Positions 56,535-64,000 of a DNA stretch of 64,000 nt are shown one piece after another. The DNA lies in NCBI GenBank assembly GCA_964020085.1, contig OZ026599.1, positions 30,318,274 through 30,382,273 of the forward strand. The letters run 5' to 3'. The notes under the pieces were generated by a model. It saw only the letters and a program-made list of their open reading frames with translations, was not told the origin of the DNA and searched no databases. The position numbers and the translations under genes are program-made. Every line of letters starts with the position of its first letter. The stretch's first letter is position 1. The stretch comes from Micromussa lordhowensis (lineage: Eukaryota > Cnidaria > Anthozoa > Scleractinia > Lobophylliidae).

Positions 56535-59500
56535 GTGCCAACCTAGCACAACATTTTGCTGCAAACCGCGCCTTTAAAAGTGCCCGTGGAGCCGAGCTAT
56601 GTCAAATTTGCCAAGGGGACCCCCAGCGCGCGTTTTCTGAAATTCTGCAAAGTTGGGAGCAGGTCAAACTCCTGCAAAAAGAAGGCCAGAAAAAACACCC
56701 TGGCGCGAATGCCATCATGTCCTAACTACAATCTCCTTCAAGTGCCAACCTAGCACAACATTTTGCTGCAAACCGCGCCTCTAAGAGTGCCCGTGGAGCC
56801 GAGCTATGTCAAATTTGCCAAGGGGACCCCCAGCGCGCGTTTTCTGAAATTCTGCAAAGTTAAGAGCAGGTCAAACTCCTGCAATAGAAAGGCCAGAAAA
56901 AACACCCTGGCGCGAATACCATCATGTCCTAACTACAATTTCCTTAAAGTGGCAACCTAGCACAACATTTTGCTGCAAACCGCGCCTCTAAAAGTGCCCG
57001 TGGAGCCGAGCTATGTCAAATTTGCCAAGGGGACCCCCAGCGCGCGTTTTCTGAAATTCTGCAAAGTTGGGAGCAGGTCAAACTCCTGCAAAAAGAAGGC
57101 CAGAAAAAACACCCTGGCGCGAATGCCATCATGTCCTAACTACAATTTCCTTAAAGTGCCAACCTAGCACAACATTTTGCTTCAAACCGCGCCTCTAAAA
57201 GCGCCCGTGGAGCCGAGCTATGTCAAATTTGCCAAGGGGAGCCCCAGCGCGCGTTTTCTGAAATTCTGCAAAGTTGGGAGCAGGTCAAACTCCTGCAAAA
57301 AGAAGGCCAGAAAAAACACCCTGGCGCGAATCCCATCATGTCTTAACTAGGATTTTCTTCAAGTGCCAACCTAGCACAACATTTTGCTGCAAACCGCGCC
57401 TCTAAAAGTGCCCGTGGAGCCGAGCTATGTCAAATTTGCCAAGGGGACCCCCAGCGCGCGTTTTCTGAAATTCTGCAAAGTTGGGAGCAGGTCAAACTCC
57501 TGCAAAAAGAAGGCCAGAAAAAACACCCTGGCGCGAATGCCATCATGTCCTAACTACAATTTCCTTCAAGTGCCAACCTAGCACAACATTTTGCTGCAAA
57601 CCGCGCCTTTAAAAGTGCCCGTGGAGCCGAGCTATGTCAAATTTGCCAAGGGGACCCCCAGCGCGCGTTTTCTGAAATTCTGCAAAGTTGGGAGCAGGTC
57701 AAACTCCTGCAAAAAGAAGGCCAGAAAAAACACCCTGGCGCGAATGCCATCACGTCCTAACTAAAATTTCCTTAAAGTGCCAACCTAGCACAACATTTTG
57801 CTTGAAACCGCGCCTCTAAAAGTGCCCGTGGAGCCGAGCTATGTCAAATTTGCCAAGGGGACCCCCAGCGGGCGTTTTCTAAAATTCTGCAAAGTTGGGA
57901 GCAGGTCAAACTCCTGCAAAAAGAAGGCCAAAAAAAACACCCTGGCGCGAATGCCATCATGTCGTAACCAGAATTTCCTTCAAGTGCCAACCTAGCACAA
58001 CATTTTGCTGCAAACCGCGCCTCTAAAAGTGCCCGTGGAGCCAAGCTATGTCAAATTTGCCAAGGGGACCCCCAGCGCGCGTTTTCTGAAATTCTGCAAA
58101 GTTGGGAGCAGGTCAAACTCATGCAAAAAGAAGGCCAGAAAAAACACTTTGGCGCGAATGCCATCATGTCCTCACTAACATTTCCTTGAAGTGCCAACCT
58201 AGCACAACATTTTGCTGGAAACCGCGCCTCTAAAAGTGCCCGTGGAGCCGAGCTATTTCAAATTTGCCAAGGGGACCCTTAGCGCGCGTTTTCTGAAATT
58301 CTGCAAAGTTGGGAGCAGGTCAAACTCCTGCAAAAAGAAGGCCAGAAAAAACACCCTGGCGCGAATACCATCATGTCCTAACTACGATTTCCTTGAAGTG
58401 CCAACCTAGCACAACATTTTGCTGCAAACCGCGCCTCTAAAAGTGCCCGTGGAGCCGAGCTATGTCAAATTTGCCAAGGGGACCCCCAGCGCGCGTTTTC
58501 TGAAATTCTGCAAAGTTGGGAGCAGGTCAAACTCCTGCAAAAAGAAGGCCAGAAAAAACACCCTAGCGCGAATGCCATCATGTCCTAACTACGATTTCCT
58601 TCAAGTGCCAACCTAGCACAACATTTTGCTGCAAACCGCGCCTTTAAAAGTGCCCGTGGAGCCGAGCTATGTCAAATTTGCCAAGGGGACCCCCAGCGCG
58701 CGTTTTCTGAAATTCTGCAAAGTTGGGAGCAGGTCAAACTCCTGCAAAAAGAAGGCCAGAAAAAACACCCTGGCGCGAATGCCATCACGTCCTAACTAAA
58801 ATTTCCTTAAAGTGCCAACCTAGCACAACATTTTGCTTGAAACCGCGCCTCTAAAAGTGCCCGTGGAGCCGAGCTATGTCAAATTTGCCAAGGGGACCCC
58901 CAGCGGGCGTTTTCTAAAATTCTGCAAAGTTGGGAGCAGGTCAAACTCCTGCAAAAAGAAGGCCAAAAAAACACCCTGGCGCGAATGCCATCATGTCGTA
59001 ACCAGAATTTCCTTCAAGTGCCAACCTAGCACAACATTTTGCTGCAAACCGCGCCTCTAAAAGTGCCCGTGGAGCCGAGCTATGTCAAATTTGCCAAGGG
59101 GACCCCCAGCGCGCGTTTTCTGAAATTCTGCAAAGTTGGGAGCAGGTCAAACTCCTGCAAAAAGAAGGCCAGAAAAAACACCCTGGCGCGAATGCCATCA
59201 TGTCCTCACTAACATTTCCTTGAAGTGCCAACCTAGCACAACATTTTGCTGCAAACCGCGCCTCTAAAAGTGCCCGTGGAGCCGAGCTATTTCAAATTTG
59301 CCAAGGGGACCCTTAGCGCGCGTTTTCTGAAATTCTGCAAAGTTGGGAGCAGGTCAAACTCCTGCAAAAAGAAGGCCAGAAAAAACACCCTGGCGCGAAT
59401 ACCATCATGTCCTAACTACGATTTCCTTGAAGTGCCAACCTAGCACAACATTTTGCTGCAAACCGCGCCTCTAAAAGTGCCCGTGGAGCCGAGCTATGTC

Positions 59501-59659
59501 AAATTTGCCAAGGGGACCCCCAGCGCGCGTTTTCTGAAATTCTGCAAAGTTGGGAGCAGGTCAAACTCCTGCAAAAAGAAGGCCAGAAAAAACACCCTGG
59601 CGCGAATGCCATCATGTCCTAACTAAAATTTCCTTGAAGTGCCAACCTAGCACAACATT

Positions 59660-61499
59660 TTGCTGCAAACCGCGCCTCTAAAAGTGCCCGTGGAGCCGAG
59701 CTATGTCAAATTTGCCAAGGGGACCCCCAGCGCGCGTTTTCTAAAATTCTGCAAAGTTGGGAGCAGGTCAAACTCCTGCAAAAAGAAGGCCAGAAAAAAC
59801 ACCCTGGCGCGAATGCCATCATGTCGTAACTAGGATTTCCTTGAAGTGCCAGCCTAGCACAACATTTTGCTGCAAACCGCGCCTCTAAAAGTTCCCGTGT
59901 AGCCGAGCTATGTCAAATTTGCCAAGGGGACCCTCAGCGCGCGTTTTCTGAAATTCTGCAAAGTTGGGAGCAGGTCAAACTCCTGCAAAAAGAAGGCCAG
60001 AAAAAACACCCTGGCGCGAATGCCATCATGTCCTAACTAGAATTTCCTTGAAGTGCCAACCTAGCACAACATTTTGCTGCAAACCGCGCCTCTAAAAGTG
60101 CCCGTGGAGCCGAGCTATGTCAAATTTGCCAAGGGGACCCCAAGCGCGCGTTTTCTGAAATTCTGCAAAGTTGGGAGCAGGTCAAACTCCTGCAAAAAGA
60201 AGGCAAGAAAAAACACACGGGCGCGAATGCCATCATGTCCTAACCAAAATTTCCTTGAAGTGCCAACCTAGCACAACATTTTGCTGCAAACCGCGCCTCT
60301 AAAACTGCCCGTGGAGCCGAGCTATGTCAAATTTGCCAAGGGGACCCCCAGCGCGCGTTTTCTGAAATTCTGCAAAGTTGGGAGCAGGTCAAACTCTTGC
60401 AAAAAGAAGGCCAGAAAAAACACACGGGCGCGAATGCCATCATGTCTTAACTAAAATTTCTTTCAAGTGCCAACCTAGCACAACATTTTGCCGCAAACCG
60501 CGCCTCTAAAAGTGCCCGTGGAGCCGAGCTATGTCAAATTTGCCAAGGGGACCCCCAGCGCGCGTTTTCTGAAATTCTGCAAAGTTGGGAGCAGGTCAAA
60601 CTCTTGCAAAAAGAAGGCCAGAAAAAACACCCTGGCGCGAATGCCATCATGTCCTAACTAGGATTTCCTTGAAGTGGTAACCTAGCACAACATTTTGCTG
60701 CAAACCGCGCCTCTAAAACTGCCCGTGGAGCCGAGCTATGTCAAATTTGCCAAGGGGACCCCCAGCGCGCGTTTTCTGAAATTCTGCAAAGTTGGGAGCA
60801 GGTCAAACTCCTGCAAAAAGAAGGCCAGAAAAAACACCCTGGCGCGAATGCCATCATGTCCTAACTAGCATTTCCTTGAAGTGCCAACCTAGCACAACAT
60901 TTTGCTGCAAACCGTGCCTCTGAAAGTGCCCGTGGAGCCGAGCTATGTCAAATTTGCCAACAGGACCCCCAGCGCGCGTTTTCTGAAATTCTGCAAAGTT
61001 GGGAGCAGGTCAAACTCCTGCAAAAAGAAGGCCAGAAAAAACACCCTGCCGCGAATGCCATCATGTCCTAACTAAGATTTCCTTCAAGTACCAACCTAGC
61101 ACAACATTTTGCTGCAAACCGCGCCTCTAAAAGTGCCCGTGGAGCCGAGCTATGTCAAATTTGCCAAGGGGACCCCCAGCGCGCGTTTTCTGAAATTCTG
61201 CAAAGTTGGGAGCAGGTCAAACTCCTGCAAAAAGAAGGCCAGAAAAAACACCCTGACGCGAATGCCATCATGTCCTAACTAGGATTTCCTTAAAGTGCGA
61301 ACCTAGCACAACATTTTGCTGCAAACCGCGCCTCTAAAAGTGCCCGTGGAGCCGAGCTATGTCAAATTTGCCAAGGGGACCCCCAGCGCGCGTTTTCTGA
61401 AATTCTGCAAAGTTGGGAGCAGGTCAAACTCCTGCAAAAAGAAGGCCAGAAAAAACACCCTGGCGCGAATGCCATCATGTTTTTAACTAAAATTTCCTT
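59660..61499. repeat. Near-consensus monomers with a local CACACGGGCGCG pair
   Basis: AAAAAACACACGGGCGCG occurs in two adjacent monomers (near 60206 and 60415). AAAACTGCCCG occurs near 60301 and 60715, two units apart. Near 60960 GCCAACAGGACC is private. No clear longer period was seen. Confidence 0.65.
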
Positions 61500-62520
61500 A
61501 AAGTGCCAACCTAGCACAACATTTTGCTGCAAACCGCGCCTCTAAAAGTGCCCGTGGAGCCGAGCTATGTCAAATTTGCCAAGGGGACTCCCAGCGCGCG
61601 TTTTCTGAAATTCTGCAAAGTTGGGAGCAGGTCAAACTCCTGCAAAAAGAAGGCCAGAAAAACACCCTGACGCGAATGCCATCATGACCTAACTAGGATT
61701 TCCCTGAAGTGCCAACCTAGCACAACATTTTGCTGCAAACCGCGCCTCTAAAAGTGCCCGTGGAGCCGAGCTATGTCAAATTTGCCAAGGGGACCCCCAG
61801 CGCGCGTTTTCTGAAATTCTGCAAAGTTGGGAGCAGGTCAAACTCCTGCAAAAAGAAGGCCAGAAAAAACACCCTGGTGCGAATGCCATCATATCCTAAC
61901 TAGGATCTCCTTGAGGTGCCAACCTAGCACAACATTTTGCTGCAAACTGCGCCTCTAAAAGTGCCCGTGGAGCCGAGCTATGTCAAATTTGCCAAGGGGA
62001 CCCCCAGCGCGCGTTTTCTGAAATTCTGCAAAGTTGGGAGCAGGTCAAACTCCTGCAAAAAGAAGGCCAGAAAAACACCCTGACGCGAATGCCATCATGT
62101 TCTAACTAGGATTTCCTTGAAGTGCCAACCTAGCACAACATTTTGCTGCAAACCGCGCCTCTAAAAATGCCCGTGGAGCCGAGCTATGTCAAATTTGCCA
62201 AGGGGACCCCCAGCGCGCGTTTTCTGAAATTCTGCAAAGTTGGGAGCAGGTCAAACTCCTGCAAAAAGAAGGCCAGAAAAAACACCCTGGTGCGAATGCC
62301 ATCATGTCCTAACTAGGATCTCCTTAAGGTGCCAACCTAGCACAACATTTTGCTGCAAACTGCGCCTCTAAAAGTGCCCGTGGAGCCGAGCTATGTCCAA
62401 TTTGCCAAGGGGACCCCCAGCGCGCGTTTTCTGAAATTCTGCAAAGTTGGGAGCAGGTCAAACTCCTGCAAAAAGAAGGCCAGAAAAAAACACCCTGGCG
62501 CGAATGCCATCATGTTCTAA
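61500..62520. repeat. Dimeric region (about 413-414 bp)
   Basis: CCAGAAAAACACCCTGACGCG (one A fewer than usual) recurs near 61653 and 62067. GGTGCG followed by AGGATCTCCTTGAGGTGCC or AGGATCTCCTTAAGGTGCC, then GCAAACTGCGCC, recurs near 61877-61950 and 62290-62364. The two monomer types alternate. The same types appear singly near 63.1 and 63.77 kb, and at about 5.6 and 11.0 kb. Confidence 0.75.
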
Positions 62521-64000
62521 CTAAGATTTCCTTGAAGTGCCAACCTAGCACAACATTTTGCTGCAAACCGCGCCTCTAAAAGTGCCCGTGGAGCCGAGCT
62601 ATGTCAAATTTGCCAAGGGGACCCCCAACGCGCGTTTTCTGAAATTCTGCAAAGTTGGGAGCAGGTCAAACTCCTGCAAAAAGAAGGCCAGAAAAAACAC
62701 CCTGGCGCGAATGCCATCATGTCCTAACTAGGATTTCCTTGAAGTGCCAACCTAGCACAACATTTTGCTGCAAACCGCGCCTCTAAAAGTGCCCGTGGAG
62801 CCGAGCTATGTCAAATTTGCCAAGGGGACCCCCAGCGCGCGTTTTCTGAAATTCTGCAAAGTTGGGAGCAGGTCAAACTCCTGCAAAAAGAAGGCCAGAA
62901 AAAACACCCTGGCGCGAATGCCATCATGTCCTAACTTAAATTTCCGTGAAGTGCCAACCTAGCACAACATTTTGCTGCAAACCGCGCCTCTAAAAGTGCC
63001 CGTGGAGCCGAGCTATGTCAAATTTGCCAAGGGGACCCCCAGCGCGCGTTTTCTGAAATTCTGCAAAGTTGGGAGCAGGTCAAACTCCTGCAAAAAGAAG
63101 GCCAGAAAAACACCCTGACGCGAATGCCATCATGTCCTAACTAGAATTTCCTTGAAGTGCCAACCTAGCACAACATTTTGCTGCAAACCGCGCCTCTAAA
63201 AGTGCCCGTGGAGCCGAGCTATGTCAAATTTGCCAAGGGGACCCCCAGCGCGCGTTTTCTGAAATTCTGCAAAGTTGGGAGCAGGTCAAACTCCTGCAAA
63301 AAGAAGGCCAAAAAAAACACCCTGGCGCGAATGCCATCATGTCCTAACTCGGATTTCCTTTAAAGTGCCAACCTAGCACAACATTTTGCTGCAAACCGCG
63401 CCTCTAAAAGTGCCCGTGGAGCCAAGCTATGTCATATTTGCCAAGGGGACCCCCCGCGCGCGTTTTCTGAATTCTGCAAAGTTGGGAGCAGGTCAAACTC
63501 TTGCAAAAAGAAGGCCAGAAAAAACACCCTGGCGCGAATGCCATCATGTCCTAACTACAATTTCCTTGAAGTGCCAACCTAGCACAACATTTTGCTGCAA
63601 ACCGCGCCTCTAAAAGTGCCCGTGGAGCCGAGCTATGTCAAATTTGCCAAGGGGACCCCCAGCGCGCGTTTTCTGAAATTCTGCAAAGTTGGGAGCAGGT
63701 CAAACTCCTGCAAAAAGAAGGCCAGAAAAAACACCCTGGTGCGAATGCCATCATGTCGTAACTAGGATCTCCTTGAGGTGCCAACCTAGCACAACATTTT
63801 GCTGCAAACCGCGCCTCTAAAAGTGCCCGTGGAGCCGAGCTATGTCAAATTTGCCAAGGGGACCCCCAGCGCGCATTTTCTGAAATTCTGCAAAGTTGGG
63901 AGCAGGTCAAACTCCTGCAAAAAGAAGGCCAAAAAAAACACCCTGGCGCGAATGCCATTATGTCCTAACTAAAATTTCCTTAAAGTGCCAACTTAGCACA
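62521..64000. repeat. Right-edge monomers, sharing types with 6.6-8.1 and 43.9 kb
   Basis: CTAACTTAAATTTCCGTG near 62932 also occurs near 44096. ACTCGGATTTCCTTTAAAG near 63347 also occurs near 6817 and 8060. The monomer at 63386 has several changes together (GAGCCAAGC, GTCATATTTG, CCCCCCGCGCG and a one-base loss in CTGAATTCTG). The window ends inside a monomer at AACTTAGCACA, so the array continues beyond it. Confidence 0.75.

Larger units (their letters stand above)
56349..56555 (+). repeat. Representative near-consensus monomer (207 bp)
   Basis: This copy is close to the array consensus and serves as a reference; numbering starts at the TTG of TTGCTGCAAACC. Landmarks: CTGCAAA at 4-10, 90-96 and 117-123; the palindrome CAAATTTG at 48-55; a G-run then C-run (GGGGACCCCC) at 60-69; GCGCGC at 71-76; a short dyad at 104-120; A-rich tracts at 121-125 and 135-140; GGCGCGAATGCC at 147-158; a variable window at about 165-186; and the fixed triplet TAG at 196-198. 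By hand count it has 57 C and 48 G and nine CpG sites (12, 14, 30, 38, 72, 74, 76, 149, 151), a CpG observed/expected ratio of about 0.7. At 207 bp the unit is about one nucleosome plus linker, as in many satellites. Confidence 0.95.
56142..59659. repeat. 5-monomer higher-order repeat, overlapping copies (1035 bp period)
   Basis: Marks recur every 1034-1035 bp: TTTGCTTCAAACCGCG (near 56142 and 57177), CGAATCCCATCATGTC (near 56294 and 57329), GCGCCTTTAAAAG (near 56569, 57604 and 58639), ATCACGTCCTAAC (near 57750 and 58785), TTTGCTTGAAACC (near 57798 and 58833), CAGCGGGCGTTTTCTAAAATT (near 57868 and 58903) and GAGCTATTTCAAATTTG (near 58250 and 59284). The first and last marks do not span all copies, so two staggered duplications of five units are superimposed. 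GTCCTCACTAACATTT and CCCTTAGCGCG link this region to 7.9-9.2 kb. Confidence 0.8.
1..64000. repeat. Tandem satellite DNA array, 207 bp monomer, about 309 head-to-tail copies
   Basis: Every part of the window is the same 207 bp unit repeated in one orientation. The anchor TTGCTGCAAACCGCGCC recurs every 206-208 bases from position 48 to about 63799 (about 308 periods). Most monomers differ from the consensus at only a few positions. Length changes are mostly 1 bp, often in the A-run near monomer position 135-140; an exception is an 8 bp deletion seen in three monomers. No non-satellite sequence, inverted monomer or transposon was seen, and both window edges lie inside the array. Arrays of this kind form centromeric, pericentromeric or subtelomeric heterochromatin in eukaryotes; which of these applies here cannot be read from the sequence. 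I do not recognise the family. It could in principle be intergenic-spacer subrepeats of a large gene cluster, but nothing other than the repeat is present to support that. Confidence 0.98.

Noticed and set aside
3923..58044. Minus-strand frames of 62-67 codons rich in Cys and Phe
   Set aside because: They are the reverse complement of the same monomer segment. They are present or absent according to single-base variants, with no independent support.
48..63613. More than 100 open frames of 61-76 codons with nearly identical translations, as a small-protein gene family
   Set aside because: They start at TTG in the same monomer position and end at the fixed TAG at 196-198. They are open only when the codon at 172-174 is not TAG or TAA (for example TAC or GAN). 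There is no in-frame ATG until position 154. No ribosome-binding or promoter pattern was seen, and indels shift the frame freely. The repetition of DNA fully explains them.
1..64000. CRISPR array or bacterial repeat region
   Set aside because: The whole 207 bp period is repeated, with no unique spacers, no short conserved direct repeat and no cas genes.
1..64000. Telomeric repeats, microsatellites or rDNA within the array
   Set aside because: I saw no TTAGGG or TTTAGGG runs, no extended simple repeats other than short A-runs, and no recognisable rRNA sequence.
1..64000. Naming the species or a known satellite family
   Set aside because: I do not recognise the monomer, and sequence composition alone cannot decide between plant and animal. 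A search of satellite and repeat databases would settle it.

Overview
The whole 64 kb window is one uninterrupted, head-to-tail tandem array of a single satellite DNA family. The monomer is 207 bp, about 51% G+C, and all copies lie in the same orientation. Counting the period from position 48 to about 63799 gives roughly 309 monomers. Both window edges fall inside the array, so no flank is visible. I found no protein-coding gene, RNA gene, transposon insertion, inversion or non-satellite spacer. The apparent 61-125 residue reading frames are the satellite itself. They start at TTG, not ATG, in the same place in each monomer, and they recur only because the monomer length (69 codons) is a multiple of three.

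The organism is almost certainly a eukaryote: tens of kilobases of near-identical ~200 bp repeats with higher-order structure is typical of centromeric, pericentromeric, subtelomeric or B-chromosome heterochromatin in plants and animals. I do not recognise the family. CpG sites are fairly frequent (9 per monomer) and many variants are C-to-T or G-to-A at those sites, which fits a cytosine-methylated genome. I cannot name the species or prove a centromeric location.

The array is a mosaic of local higher-order repeats (HORs), not one fixed HOR. From left to right: a 5-mer (1027 bp) repeated twice (0.36-2.44 kb) with a diverged relative at 3.34-4.79 kb; a 6-mer of 1243 bp present as two copies I cannot tell apart (6.71-9.20 kb); dimers at 12.5-14.4 kb; a 6-mer (1242 bp, 16.7-19.1 kb); a 3-mer repeated three times (19.9-21.76 kb); an 11-mer (2278 bp) repeated twice with only two differences seen (21.94-26.50 kb); a 3-mer pair (26.5-27.8 kb); an 8-mer (1658 bp) pair (30.67-33.99 kb); a 7-mer/4-mer series (35.0-39.0 kb); a run of single 208 bp monomers (40.8-41.4 kb); dimers (43.9-45.4 kb); a 7-mer/6-mer/7-mer series (47.4-51.6 kb); a 5-mer (56.1-59.7 kb); and dimers (61.5-62.5 kb).

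Monomer subfamilies are zoned. A GGTGCG / AACGA subfamily occupies about 16.6-43.1 kb, a GAGTTGAG / GAGTTAAG subfamily about 46.2-53.9 kb, and the two outer zones (about 5-14 kb and 55-64 kb) share variants with each other. Two chimeric monomers (38130-38336 and 49723-49929) look like products of unequal crossover. The layout reads as layered expansion and contraction by unequal exchange or related copying, most recently and most extensively at about 22-34 kb.
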